In this document: positions 1-13,800 of the stretch, piece by piece
How the letters are laid out: every line of letters starts with the position of its first letter
How positions within the stretch are numbered: position 1 is the first letter of the stretch
Origin: Rostrohypoxylon terebratum
Lineage: Eukaryota; Ascomycota; Sordariomycetes; Xylariales; Hypoxylaceae
Assembly (NCBI GenBank): GCA_022497145.1
Contig: MU385860.1
Coordinates: 434,001-498,000, forward strand
Length of the DNA: 64,000 nucleotides
Direction: 5' to 3'
Notes under the pieces: model-generated
Told to the model about the DNA's origin: nothing
The model's database searches: none
Seen by the model: the letters and a program-made list of their open reading frames with translations, nothing else
Made by a program: the position numbers and the translations under genes

Positions 1-785
1 GCTGTAGTCGACCCCCACAACTTCGGCCGCTACTACGGCAACATCATCACCGACGTCACCGGATTCGGAGCGTGGTGGACCACCGTAGCTAAGCGTTATG
101 CCACCAACGACAAGGTCATCTTCGACACCAACAACGAGTTCCACGACGAGGACAACGCCCTCGTCGGCCAGCTCAACCAAGCCGCTATCAACGCCATCCG
201 AGCCGCCGGTGCTACCTCCCAGTACATCTTCGCCGAAGGAAACTCTTGGACCGGTGCCTGGCACTGGGTTAGTTCTCCCGCCTCTGACACGTTCGTATTG
301 TCGTTAATCCGACGCAGACATCCAGCGGTACCTCCGACGCGATGGGCCAATTGACCGACCCCCAGAACAAGCTCATCTATGAGATGGTACGTCCAAATAA
401 TCCTCTCCGTCCCAATCCCACCTCCATTCCCCATACTAACATACCACCACCAATCCAGCACCAATACCTCGACTCCGACGGCTCCGGCACATCCGAAGAC
501 TGCGTCTCGACCACGATCGGCGCAGAGCGTCTAGCGGACGCGACCGCCTGGCTGAAGGCCAACAACAAGGTCGCCATCATTGGCGAGACCGCCGGCGGCG
601 CCAACGCCCAGTGCATCCAAGCCGTGCAGGGCATGCTCTCCTACATGGAGGACAACAGCGACGTCTGGAAGGGCTGGCTCTGGTGGGGCGCCGGTCCCTG
701 GTGGGGCAGCTACATGTACTCCATCGAGCCCCCCACCGGCGTCGCTTACACCAGCGTCTTGCCTTCGCTCACTTCTTACATCTAA
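1..785 (+). CDS. Secreted GH5 (subfamily 5-like) endo-beta-1,4-glucanase, 3' part
   Basis: Partial gene entering from the left edge. Exons are 1-267, 318-386 and 459-785, with GT-AG introns 268-317 and 387-458; about 220 residues are visible, ending in TAA at 783-785. The family hydrolyses internal beta-1,4 bonds of cellulose outside the cell by a retaining mechanism. Seen: a TNNEFHDED segment whose Glu (codon 136-138) matches the GH5 acid/base, and an IIGETAGGAN segment whose Glu (codon 585-587) matches the nucleophile, followed by LWWGAGPWWG and EPPTG blocks typical of Aspergillus/Trichoderma GH5_5 enzymes. There is no carbohydrate-binding module at the C terminus; one at the N terminus cannot be judged because the start lies outside the window. 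The next gene converges on it. Family assignment is secure; exact substrate preference is inferred. Confidence 0.93.
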
Positions 786-1839
786 GGCTTAAGCTTCGAC
801 TTCGGCGTAGGAAAGGCGTGTGGTGTGTGATGTGTGGTGTGTGGTGTGTATATAGGTGGAGGCTTAGCTTAGGCTAGGAATTCTTGTATATAGTTAGGCA
901 CGTTAGTAGCTAGGTGTTACAATCCAACCAGGATCATCGCCAGAATGATTAGTAAAGGACCGGAAAAACTTCGGTTGTGATCTCAATGGATCTGAGATCC
1001 AGTGAGAGCGACGGATCTGAGATCGTATGGGAAATACGATTAATACAGACAAGGGAAGGGAAGGAAAGTTAGTATATAAAAAATGGAAGTTTCCTACTGT
1101 ATTTAGTTTTGAGTTCTCTAGCTTTCAATCTAAGTATTCAGACTGCACTTGAATATAGAGTCCCATGAAATCTCTTTTACGAACAGAATCGTCAACCCTA
1201 CAGTATTGTTACCTTAAAACCAAGTACCCCGGGGTACGTATCCGCTCTACGAAGTCAGTTAGGCAGAAGTAGTAGACGGGTTCGTAACACTAGGAGCAAA
1301 AATACTATGCCTATGCGGAGACCTTTCTCAACATGCTGTCTTGTAAAAACCAAGGATTTGCAAATGCGTAGAACGGTTACGAATTTTGTCGTTATTATGT
1401 CATAACTACGAATTCTAAAGTAACCTACGTTCAACCGTCGTTAACATCGACTGCTTCTCACACTACAAACTACGATATAAGTCAAAAAGCACCATCATCA
1501 CTGTCATAAAGTCATCGTCAATTCATGATATAAATCATTATTATTGCGTAAACCCTAATCTTGCACATGCTATGTGTCGGGCAAAGTGTTAAGGCAGGCT
1601 AGCTAACGCCACTGGCCTGCACTCCTATGTCGTAGCAGCCTTACCGAAGCCCACTTGCCGAATGCTAGAGGTGAACACAAACTCATCAAAAATCCTCCTG
1701 GTGTGGAAGAGAAAAATGCACGCCTGCCCTTTCCCCGTTCTCTCCATGCTGTACAGACAATACAATCAACGACGTAGTATAGTGTTATGATGGCTTTTTT
1801 CTTCTTTTGCTTCGGAGCTTTGACCGAATATATGTACCC
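786..1839. other. Convergent intergenic region, no gene seen
   Basis: Spacer between the 3' ends of the endoglucanase and the HECT ligase. It holds a short GT-rich run at about 817-852 (repeats of GTGTGGT type) and two copies of the 12-mer GGATCTGAGATC at 988-999 and 1013-1024, 25 bp apart. The rest is A/T-rich, with stops in all frames and no tRNA-like fold seen. Confidence 0.6.
817..852. repeat. GT-rich low-complexity run
   Basis: Irregular repeats of GTGTGGT/GTGTGAT just after the endoglucanase stop codon, probably in its 3' untranslated region. Simple sequence with no function inferred. Confidence 0.5.
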
Positions 1840-4800
1840 TTACGCGAACCCGAAGTAATCGCTACCAGCTGTAATGGCCTTGATAAGTTGTCGGCGAAGG
1901 GTGTCGTAGCTCTCGTACTCGGGGAGATCGAGTTCTGCGAGAACGTTAGTTAGATATATCTTACGTAGAGCATACAAGATACGGAAACTTACGGTTAAAA
2001 CACGTGTGGGAAGATGGTAAACGGTCTTTGTTGCCATAGTCCCGATGGATGTTGAATCGGTTTACTCCGTTCATACCCTCGAGCTCCTTGAATCCATTCA
2101 ATGGGACTTTGCTGGTTCCCGTGACGAACTGGAGGAGTTTGGCGCGTTCCTCCTTGTCAAATGATCGTACCGCTCGCCAGAACCATTGGATCTGCGGAGA
2201 AGATGGCGAATAGTTGTGATACTCGGTGTTGCTCTTCCAATCATCGATATCGACGTCCGGTAGACCAGAGATCAGAAGCTCAAGCTCCTGTTCGTTGAAG
2301 ATGGATATCAGCTCGGCAGGAATTATCTCATGGAAGCCTGTTCGTAAGTTAGCATTGGTACCATAGATAGATGTGGCGTTTCCGTGATCTTACCTTTCAA
2401 GAAGTTCTCCATCTGAACCTTGACTGACGTGAGAAGCTTGTGCTCGACAACTAAACGCACGTAGTCGTGTTTGTTTTCTTCCGTAACCGGCACGTTGCGA
2501 CCATTTTCGATAAGGTCGTGGATCTTGGTCAAGCCGAACTCGTCATCCTCAACCGAAAACGTCTCAGTGATAATATCAGTGATGTCGTTATTCAGCATCC
2601 AGGACAGAGATTTGTAATAGTCGGGATCAAAAGATTCCATATCCTTGACGGAGACCGGCTTGCCGAGAATTCGCTTGTAAACCGCGCGGCTGAAGTAGCA
2701 ATCAAGTAGGCGGCCCTCGTAAAGGGCCTTTCCGATGATGCGGCCGATAAATTTGAAGAACATGAGATGCTCGTCGTTGATGCTGCTGAGCTTGTTCGGG
2801 TGGAAGGTAGTGCGGTCGCTCGAAACAGGCACGAATAAGACATAGTTCGGGTCGAACATTTGTCTCGCGAGCACCTGGAACCACTCCCTGGTCACACCTC
2901 CAGCATCTACACCCTCTTCTCCATGGAACCGAATACTAAGCTTTCCAAATTTCATCTCATCGCCTGATTTGAAGTAGAGTGACTTAAAAGAATCATGGAA
3001 AACATGTTCTCGGCGGACTTGTAATTGTAACATCGGATGATTCCGTTGGCTCACCTGTTGCTTGTTATGCACGCTGCGGTTGAACCAGTTGCGTTTGTTG
3101 TCGAACTCGAGGACCTTGGGGTTTTTGACGAGATGCGAGAAGGTTCCTTTCATGAGCGATGGGTTGTTACGCACAAGTTCGTTGAGTATCCTACGGTGTT
3201 CTTCCGTGAACGTGAAGAACAACCCAGCTAGGCGTGACTCAGGCTGTGGACTGGATAGTACCATGTCCTTGCTTCCCTGTCCTTGGGTGAGCGTCTCATT
3301 TGCAGTGTCCTTGCAAACAACCATCAAGGCTTCTATCAGGGGAAGAAGGATGGTAGCCACGTTCAGGAGGCTCTCGCGTTGACGAATTGCGCTTAGGCAA
3401 GCGCTCAGTTTCTCCCACAAGGCGTTGAAGGTTGTGTTGCGGTAAAGAGTGGCGAGCAAGTCTTGCTTGGTAGTTTCCTCGGAATTAGGATTCTCTGCTG
3501 AGTCCGATTTCTTTTGGGCGAATAAATGATCAAGGGCCGTTAAGACGCGCAGTAGCTTGTTCTGATCGGAAGCCCCTGGTGAAAATTTAGCTAAAGCGAC
3601 GCCTTGGATCTCCGTACCCGAAGCGGCGTTCTGAATGTGCGGCAACAATTCGTCGAGATGGACGACAATCTTCTCGCTCAAGAGCTGTGCTTGACGAGCA
3701 AGCTCTTCGCCGAAGACCAGCATTGCTCCGGGAATGACGGAGAGGTTCTTAATAGTTGAGAGAGTCTCCTTAAAAGTCTTGGAACTACACTCACGAGCCA
3801 CAAAAATCTTGATGATGAGTGTCAAATTGTGGACTGGAATAATAGGTGGATGCAATTGCTTAATTCGCTTCAGAATTGCTTGTTTTTCCAATGCCTTAGC
3901 AGATTCGGCTTCTGCGGCTGAAGTGCCCGAGGGCGCGTTTTCAGAAGCCTCTGCGGCCGGGGTGCTAACAAATGTCTCGGCTGTCTGCTCCGACGTATTC
4001 GCATTTGCACTTTGCGCGGCATCTGCGTTATTCGAATCTGCGGGTGCAGTAGCTTCAGAAGACTCTGTTGTGCTGGTGGGTTGGGCTTCAAGATTCTTGA
4101 TTGCTTCTGATGCCTCCTTTTGTTTACGATCGAGGGCAAGCAGCGGACCGGTTACTCGACTCAACAGTTGCGAGAGACTATCCATGATAGAGGAGCTCTC
4201 CATGACAAGATCGCGGTCGAGAAGCGCCAGTAGTGAATTGATAGCATATTTGTTCGCCTTCACATCTTTGCCCTTTCCTTTGCGGCTAAGACTACGTTTG
4301 ATAGCAGTCGCGCTAACTCCGTCATGCTCAGTCAGGAATAGTGAAGGCACATGGACGTTCTGATCTGCAAGGTAGCATAGCAGATCAAGACATTGTTGGA
4401 CGATCAAAAGAGGTGATGTTTCGGAGCTTGCCTGAATAGGATTGCTGTTGCTGATGTTCGTGAATGTACGCTTTAGGCTTTGAGGAGTTTGAGTCTTAGT
4501 ATCAATTTCCTTGGGTTGTTTCGCCTTGATAGAAAGTGAAGCGAAGCTTCTCTCAACAGCGTCAACATCTATTGACCCTTCTTGGAGTATCTTCAATAAA
4601 TTGCTGACAACCTCGAATCTAGTTTGTCTATTTTCGCAGACATCCTTAAATAGATTTCTCAAGGAAGTCTCTAGAGATCCGCCTTTCATGTTGATGAACA
4701 TCAAACGAAGCAAAGTGTAAACTCCTGGCTTATCCAGCATCTGCACAACGGTCTTTCGGTGAGGTTTGTCCCCATCAGTAGGCGCACTGGCTGAAGTACC

Positions 4801-7800
4801 CTCCCCTCGGCGATTATTAGGTGGAACTAGTTGATCATGCTGTGCTGCGGCTACTGGATTTGCTCGGATAAGTCGGCGTGTTTGGGCTGCTAGATCAGGA
4901 GTCAGGGAAGCCATCAATTCAGGGCCCTGATCCATGAGAACCTGTTCGCGAAGAGCAGGAGGGAACGTCATTAAAATGGTAGCAGGATCCATGTCTTGGG
5001 CCTCGGCAGCCTGGCCAGGAGCGGTCGCTGCGCGACGCATCTCTTCTCGCTCTCGTCGTCGTTGTTCCGCCCTTTCTTGTTGTACGATCTCTAGACGTAA
5101 CTCGTCGGGAAGAGCGTCCAAGAACTCCTGGAAAACCTCGGTCTGCTCTCCCGCGCCACCAGGGGCTTCCCGCGCCTCAGCTCGGCGTGTACTAACTGTT
5201 TGTGCAATGACTTCTTCTCGGAATTCTTCAGGAAGCGCTTCCAGATAATCAGGGTCAATGCCGAGTTCCGTTATATCGACTTGTTCACCTCTGATGGTAG
5301 TGTATGCGCGTGGCTGAGAGCTGGCTGATTCGTCCTCTGTAGGTACCGCAACTTCATTGGAAGTTTCCACGCCTTCCATTGCCTCAGCCTCGGCATGGCC
5401 ATCTTCTTCATCTTGATGAGCACCCATTTCCGTTTGAATTTGTGCGGCTGATTCGGCAGCGGCTCGTTCGCGTTCCTCGCGTTCTTCAGCTTCTCTTTTC
5501 TCCTGTTCGGCCTTTTCTTCGGCCTCTTTAGCCTCTCTAGCCTTGCGCTCTTCTTCCTCACGCTTCTTGCGCTCCTCTTCTTGCTGTCGTTGACGTTCTG
5601 CTTCTTTAGCCTTGGCTTCTTTCTCCTGTTGAATGGCGGGTGGCACAAGGTACGAGAGAATTGCTGGGATCAGGCGATGCGACTTTTCTGAATGTTGTGG
5701 TCCAAATATCATTTTCACTTCTTCAGTCCATCGGGAAATTGTCCCCTCTGGCGTGAACTGCGTCGCTTGACTGGGATCCTGATACGTCTCTCGGCGATTG
5801 TCAGAGCGCGACTCACGAACTTGGACGCCGAATGGGAATGGCATGTCCTGGAAGGCGCTTCGAGCCTGCGAGATTTGGAAGTGGAAAGAATGTCCTTGGC
5901 GGCTTAATGACGCAGGGAGCGATGCGACAAGGTCGTTAATGATGGAAATTGGACTGTCAAGATTGGAGCCTCCACCAAATAAGCCACCCGGGAACCCTAG
6001 GCGGACAAGTCCACCAAGGTGAGAGGGACGAGGAGATCCGTCTCGACCGGCATCATTGCCCCGACGAAGTAGAGGATTTAGGCCATCTTCACTACCAACA
6101 GGTCTCTGATCATGTCGGTTTCGTCCGAAGCCTCTTGGGTCTGTATGTGTGTTAGATGACGAAAAGGGACATCATAAGTATGAATAAATAGATAGTTTAC
6201 ATACCACCAAAGTTGCTGATAGGGTCCCGAGAACCCATCATAAATGGGATGGGAGGGAAGGGACTGCGAGTACCATGCCGATTTCGAGGATTATTGCCAA
6301 GAATGCCTGCATGCGGTTCAACCACAAGAGTATCCCAACCGAGACTTGATGGCCCAGCATCACGAGGTGGTGGGTCGTCTAAGAAAGAATTAGTAGTTGG
6401 ATTCGAGAATGATAAATATCCTATGAACTTACTGGGAAAAGCATCCTCATATGCGTATTCATCATCCATATCTTCCTCTTCCTCTTCGTCCTCTGTATCG
6501 ATATGTTAGTCTGTGAAAACTGATGCAAAATTTTGGTACTAACCGTCATCGTCATCCTCGTCCTCCATGTAGCGACCGTGCACGTCATCCGGAGGCTCAA
6601 AATCGTCCTCTTCGATTGCTCGCATAATATTTCCGAATCGTATAGCGTCAACACCGTCAATATCGCCAGCCTCTTCGAGGTCTTGCTCTTCGGCTTCATA
6701 GTCAACCTCTTCGCCATCGTCCTCCTCTTCTTCTTCCTCGTCTGTATCATCTTCCCAGCCAGAGCCTCCGTCATCCTCAAGTGGATTGCCCTCATCGTCA
6801 ATTATTTCGATGTGGTCATCATTGTCATCCATGTCGTCTGACTCAAGCTCATCTTCTTCACTGCCATCTTCGTCATCATCTTCGTCCATATCTTCATCGT
6901 CTTCATCTTCCATTGTGACTTCGATGACGCCGTGCTCTCCTGGTAACCCTTCAATGGGGCCCATGCCTTCGAGTTCTTCCTCTTCATCTCTCTCGCTGAC
7001 GTCATCTTCGCGATCCTCAGATTCGTATCCCATCTCATCGTCGTACTCGTCGTCGTACATCTCCTCGTCTTCGTCTGGATGGGTTAGCATAATTTCTACT
7101 GAAGAATCAAGAACGAAATTCCCACCATCTTCCGAGTCCTCTGAATAGTCACCATCTCTATCTCTTCCAGGTTCCAACATGCCAAGAGCTGAATTGCGAT
7201 ATAGGTCTGGAGTCTCCTCTCGATCGTCTTCGATATCAGAAAGGGAGCTTCCTGAAAAAGTTTCCTCGTCGACGTTCTCTTGAGTAGGCACATTGGGGAT
7301 GATGTTAGAGTGGCTTAGGTGGATAGCTGTGCTAGTCAAGGTTCGAAGTACGCGCAGAATGTATTTGATGGTTCGCTTCACGGGCGGGAAAGCGAGGTCA
7401 ATGTCGGCAATAGAGGCCGTGATGGCTGCGAGGTAGCCTTTTTCGTACATGATGCGCCGAATTTGAGCCTGGGATCTCTCAACGGATTCTTGACCGCTGC
7501 GAGACGGTACAGAATGATCTTTGTCTTTGTCACCAGTCATGAGATGCATGATCTCTGCTAGAGCTAACATCCTGGCATATCTAGCATCGAATGGATCGCT
7601 ACTCGTTGCCGCATCCTTGTATGACCTTAAAATGGTATCTAGCACGAATTTTCGCACAAATAAAAGGTCGGGCTCGTCATCGTAGTCGTACCTGTCCCGG
7701 CCTTGTTCGGTAGGCTTCTCTCCTGTTTTGGTCACAAGAGCGACCAGGAGATTCTGTGTCTGATAGGACGTGGCGAACTTCTTCTTGTGTACAATCGAAT

Positions 7801-10800
7801 CAGATGTAGTGTCCATATGAGACGTGTACAGTAAATCATTAAGAAGATAGTTCAAGACAGTTGATCGAGGCTTGATTGGAGTGTTAGCGAAAAGTGGCGC
7901 ACTTCTCTTGAAATTGATGAACTCAATTTTAGTGCGGTTATAGCTTGCAAGAATATCGGTGAGACAGTGTAAGAGGAAACAGCGATATATGAAGATTGGG
8001 TGATCATCGGCCTTGAAGAGGGGCTTGGTTTTCTTTTCCTTGGGTTCAGCAGGAGCGCTTTCGTTGTCAGAGGCACCGCCTGCACCGGACGACTCCTGGT
8101 CCTCTTCCTTCTTTGACTCTTTGGCGTCTTTGGCGGGCGGTGGTTCCTTATCGTCGACCTCCTTGTAGTTCAGTAGCTCGCAGAGTAGGAAATGCACCAC
8201 GCCATCGGGATTCTCGACTACGGGTCGCTTTGAGTCCTGTGTTTGATGTTTAGAAGCATCCATCATCTGCTTGTCTTCGCCTTCGGTGGACGGCTTGACA
8301 TCTTGAATAGTCAAATCCTCGGTCGCTCGGAGAGCCGGTGCTACGTCGTCCTTAGGTACGTCTGGCTTCGGCTCTTTAAGGATTATTGTCTGTCCACGCC
8401 CAATATTGCTCTCCGGCGGAGTCCATCGATTCAGCTTTACTGTTTCATTCGATACTTCGACGAACAATCTCGGATCACGGAGTGCAATATGAGAAAACGT
8501 CCTAGTATATCCAGCTGGGTCTAGAGGACGTGCCGTGTTCCTACCACCAGCGAAGTATGCTCGGATTTCGCTCCTCATTATCTGCTTGATGACTTCCTCA
8601 TCCTCGATGATATGCCGTAATACAGTCACAATGTGAGACGAAATTCGAGTTTCTTTGAGACGTGCGGATCCAGCTCCAGAGAGCTGCTTGGCGGCTACGA
8701 ATAAACGTTGCAGGTTCTTCTTCTCGCCAACTGTACGCGCAATAGAACGGTCCCGAGTTAAGATGACTAATATACGCAGAACGGATACAGCTAGTGATTC
8801 GTCCTTGCCAATGCGTGGGAGGATATCAAGCACAGAGCCGAGAAGCGTTTGGCGATTATCATCTTTCACCAGTAGATCTTTGGGCGACCACTGGAGTGAC
8901 TCTAGTTCTTCATTCTCAGACGTCGGCATCTTCCATTTAATCTCTCCGGGCTGCTCGTCGTCGCTAAGGAGAATCTCAAAGACGAGTAAAATGTATGGTA
9001 TCCACGGTGGAAGTTCCTCTGTGGCTTGAGACGTCGGAAGTTCAAGGAATCGCAAGAAATATGGTACGTTCTCTTTCAATGTGTCCACATTCGCTCGGAA
9101 GAAAGCTTTCTCTTGAAGAAGTAATGAAAGGAGATGGGCATAAGCTGCAATACTTCGTCCGTTTAGTTTCATGTCGTCGCCCACGAATGATATCAAAGCG
9201 TTGGTCAAGGTTTCGCCTATCTCTCCTCTCGAGGACGGTTCATCATTAGTGGTCCTCAGAATAACAGAGGAGACAAGCTCTGAAACCTCGTAGGTGGAAT
9301 CTGGGTGTGCTCTTATGACGTCCAGACACCTCTCAATAAGGTTCACGCGTAATTTGGCCCGCTCATCATCTAGGTCTTCTTTTGCGACAGCAGCCGCTTT
9401 CTTCGCAAGGTCTGTCTCGGTGCTATTTCCAGTAGATGGACCTTGTGTGGGAGTAGTTGAAGATGTAGCTTCGTTATCATCGCCAGAAGTTGCCGTGTCT
9501 CTAGACAGTGGGGTCTCTCCAATCTCATCAAGGATATCCTCTTCGAGCAAAAGACCTGGAGGCAGATCAGAAGGCAAAACAGCGGGCAAGTCTAGGACCA
9601 TTGGGTCGTCCCCAGAAGGAGGCTGCGAACTACGTTCCGCTGTGGGCGCAGACTCTTTGTCTGCATTGTTCGGCGAGTCTTCTTCAGGAATAGGATTTCG
9701 AGTACCAGCAACTCCTGATTTGTGGGCTTTACAATATTCTTCGGCTGTGTGTCGATTGTTATTGGCTCTGTAAAGGCCTTCGTGAGCGAGGTCTTCGTCA
9801 CAAGCTGCTCCGCTAACAACTTCTTTTGTATCTTCCTCAATAGTTGACCACGAAAATCGAAGCGGTGTAGGCTGAAGGTACGCAGGAGGGGCATTCTATC
9901 GAGGTTAGCATTAACTATAATATCATAAAAGGGGGATGATGGGGGACGATGGGGTTGAGGGGGGAGAAACACACCTTATCCGATCGTCTATAGGCATTGC
10001 TTTCGGAATCGGCGAAGGAGATGAATTTCAGGATACTGATAATCTTCGCAAGAATATGGGCTGAGCCCTTCTCGGCCAATGGCGAATCCCATAGCTCTCT
10101 CATCACCGGCAGTATCGACATCCGTAATTCGACCACTAGGTTAGGCGCTACCTGTGAGTCTGCTCGTCGATCGCTACTACCCATATTTCGTGGCAGAATG
10201 TTAATCTGGCTCATAGAATCGGTGATGATCTTTCCGTTGACAGCCATGGTATACAAGTCGAGAATCTTCTTCATGCCGATGACTGCAAGCCGTGACATAG
10301 AAGAATCCTCCCCGTCTTTGTGTTCTTTACATATCTCGTCTTTGAAGGTGCGCAGCATTGTGTTGAGTAACTTTAGCCCACCATGTTTCTTGAAGGCGAT
10401 TAAGACAGGAGCGATAATTTGGGTTGGAGATTGCCGGTCTGAACGGCTTTCGACTGAACGGTTTACCAACATTTCATGGGCAGCATGCAACATGATGATC
10501 CAGTAGTGGAAGTCCTTAGTAGACCTTTCACCATCGGGGAGTTCGAACTGTGCCAGTATCGTTTGGGCTAGGTCTTCGGCAAGTTGCAGATGACGCACTC
10601 TCAAGTACTGGTCACGTTCCCGTCTAGGCAATAGGGCTTTCCCGATGGCTTGGAAGAGCGGGAATGTGGCAGGCATCAATGAATGCAATAGGATGCGAAG
10701 AGTCTTATAGTTTTGAAATCGTGGGCTTGATTGCTCACTTTGAGAAGGAACATCGCCGACACTGCCGGTTGTAGCTGTGGCAAGCCTCCACAGAGTGGCA

Positions 10801-13800
10801 GGCAATAATACATCTGGTAAGCTCGAGTCCTCGGGCTCTTGGGCAGTGACGGCATTGCCAGTGTTTGATGTGGCTCCATTAGTGGACGAACTCTGCTGGT
10901 CTGTAGATTGGCCTTGTTTCCTTGTCGACCAGGTATCGGGCACACTGTTAGAGATCGCCGCCTCTTCCAGGACAACAGCACGCAACAGCGGGCCCAATGA
11001 ATTTATCAGACGGCTGTAATAATCGAAAACGTTGACGCTATGCAAGTTGACGGTGTTTTGCCGTGTTGAATAAGGGAAACATTGGTAAAGAGTCTTGATG
11101 AGGCACTGGGTATTCAAGAGCGCTTTCGCCAACTCAGTGCCATGACGGAGCCGGTCTGAAGAGTCGTCGGCTTGGTCCGTGGGGACCGTGCCGTCCTTGA
11201 GGAATGGAGAAAAGTAGGAACCCACCTCTTGAGCTTGTGTTACAGGCTGAAGCACATCGATGGCAGCTTGTGTTCGCTTCAACAAGGAAGGCAATCCAAT
11301 AATTGGAGAGGTCTCAACTAGTTGAGCGACAACAGACTGTAAACTTCGCGAAGCCACAGAATCACCGAAATCATGCGGAAGACTCGACGACGTAGTAAGG
11401 TCAAGAAGTAATTCTATCCCGCCGTTGTTGATCAAGTTCATCTTTAAGTTGTTATTACTGAGATATTGAGTCAGGAAGTTGGAAACGGCATAGATATAAG
11501 GCGTGATGGAAGATGTATCCACCGAGGAGCTGCCCAGCGTCAACTCGGCGCCCTCCAGTTGTTGTACGCTTGCATCCATCATCTCGATGTCAGCATCGTC
11601 GGCTGTAGCGACAGCCTTGCCTTTACCTTTATCTGAAGAAACCACACGGGGTTCACTCAATAACCCGTCATCAGCAATTACGTCTCGGTCATTCGAGTCC
11701 TTCACGAGAAGCTTCGTTCCCCACTGGGCATCTCTAGCTTTGACACGAGCGAGATGGGTGACTCTGGCAATCATATCCAACACAGCATTCGCAATAGCTG
11801 GCCTAAGGGAGGGGTGGTGCCTAGCAAGTTCGTCGAAATTGCCGCCTGCATTCTGGGCCACACTATCGTCTGCTGCCATCACGCGCACATGCTCAGGGCT
11901 CTCGAATATCTCGAAGTAGCTATCGAATGCACGTGATGCAACAACCATCTTCATCCCCTGATTGTTTAGTGAAATTGCATTTAGAACGGTTGGCACGATC
12001 GTGATAGGTTCCAAGTTCGGTAGAATTCCGCGGGCTAAAGGTCCATCGCGAGGCGCTTCCAACTCCTCTTGCGACGGCGGATGCGAGCGGTTGTCAGGCT
12101 CGAGGAGATCAGGTGTAGGGCCGTCTGAAGGCGAGTCAGGACTCTCGTCTCGGTTCCCTTCCTGGCTTGAATCCGTCCCAGCGAGCTCACCCGTGGGTAC
12201 TGGACGGCCAGTCAAAGCTTGAAGATAGCTCTGGACCAATCCAGCTTCAGAGATGGCCGCGAAACTGGTTGGGTCGTTGTTGAGGAAGTCACTCAAGATG
12301 ATAACAGCATTTGTCCAAACCAGGGAACCGAACTTGCCCATATTCTCGATAATCTCACGTAGACTGCGAAGCAGAGCAGACTTATCGACGAGATTCCTCA
12401 ATAATCGATCAGTGTTTCCACCAAAAGCAAAAGAATTTAGGATCAAATGATGGATGAACTTCAAGAGATGTTTAAGGCTTTGTTGTTGGCAATAGGGAAT
12501 CTCGTAGTCAACAATCTGGGAGCGGTGATCGGCAGGTGTTCCCTTGCCCTCTGCAACAAGCTTTCCTGCGAATTCAACTTCATGGGTAACAAGATTGGTA
12601 ATAGCCTCAAGACCGTCGACATGAATCAATGTCTGGAAGGAATTCTGAACGCTGTATACGAGGCTGTCCAAGAACGCTACTAAAGAGCCGTACGTTCGTT
12701 CGGCTATGTTAGATCTAATGTTGAGGATCTCGACAATGATATCCAACAAGCCGGCAGATATGATTTCAGGCATGCCACGCGTAGTGTTGTTTGCCATGGA
12801 CATCGTAATATGCAGAGTGAGAGAGATGAGAGTGTCACGCCATTCGTCTTGTTCGTTATATTGCTCCCCAGAGTCGTCCTTTTTCATCTCGTCAACCGCC
12901 TTCCTAATGACATAAAGTAGCACACCATGGTTCACGGTCGCATTTAATGCCGAGAAGACATCAGGTAGCTTGTGATGAAAGTTCGAAATGGCCTCCAATA
13001 ATGAGAACGCGATGGACTGTAGATCAATAGGTACCACAGCTGCGTCATCAGCGGCAGGGTGAATTAATTCGGCAAGCTGATACACTAGCTGGAAGCGCCG
13101 TGGCTCATCGTTATCCTGTTTGAGCACTTTCTCAATGAATGTAGGCTCTATGTGAATATATGCCAAGTTCTGTATGGCCAACAAGCGGGCCTTAAGCGCC
13201 TGTCGTCGAGACTCGACCGATCCTGTGAGGGCCTTCGCAACCCTCAGGCGATTCAAAAGCTCATATCGAGCATCTTTTGGTAGATCCGCAGGGGCTCTTG
13301 CGAGTAGTTCATAGATCGATGAAGAGGATACCACAGCGTGGGATATCTCCAAAACGTTCTGACCAGGAGGGCTACTCTCATCGCGTCCTACAGCCGGTGA
13401 TCGAGAGGCCAATCCCGGGCTCTCCTCCGATGCCCCCTGGCGGCCCGCACGGGGAGTGGATTGAGTCGCCGCCGATGTGCTACTTCGTCTTAAAGGAGTT
13501 GGCGTAGAGGGTGCGTTTGAAGTTGCACCGCGATCCGGTAGAGACTGCTGCGCCAGTCCCAGAGTAGCGTCCGAAGTAGGATAATACGTAAGCTTCACAT
13601 CACCCCAACCACTCCAACGCGCCTGCGAACCGGAGGTCTCGGTAGAGTCAGCCTTGGCTAAGGCGCACAAGTCGTTCGCATACATAGTGGCCACGTTCTT
13701 GGAGGCACCGCCATGGGACTTCTCTTTATTCTTACCAACAGAAGCAGGGGTGGAAAGAAGGGTAGACTCTAGTGGTTTTGAGAGGGGAGTCTTGACGAAA

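Noticed and set aside
6786..7148. Plus-strand Ser-rich frame of 120 codons
   Set aside because: Shadow of the acidic tract of the HECT ligase on the other strand.
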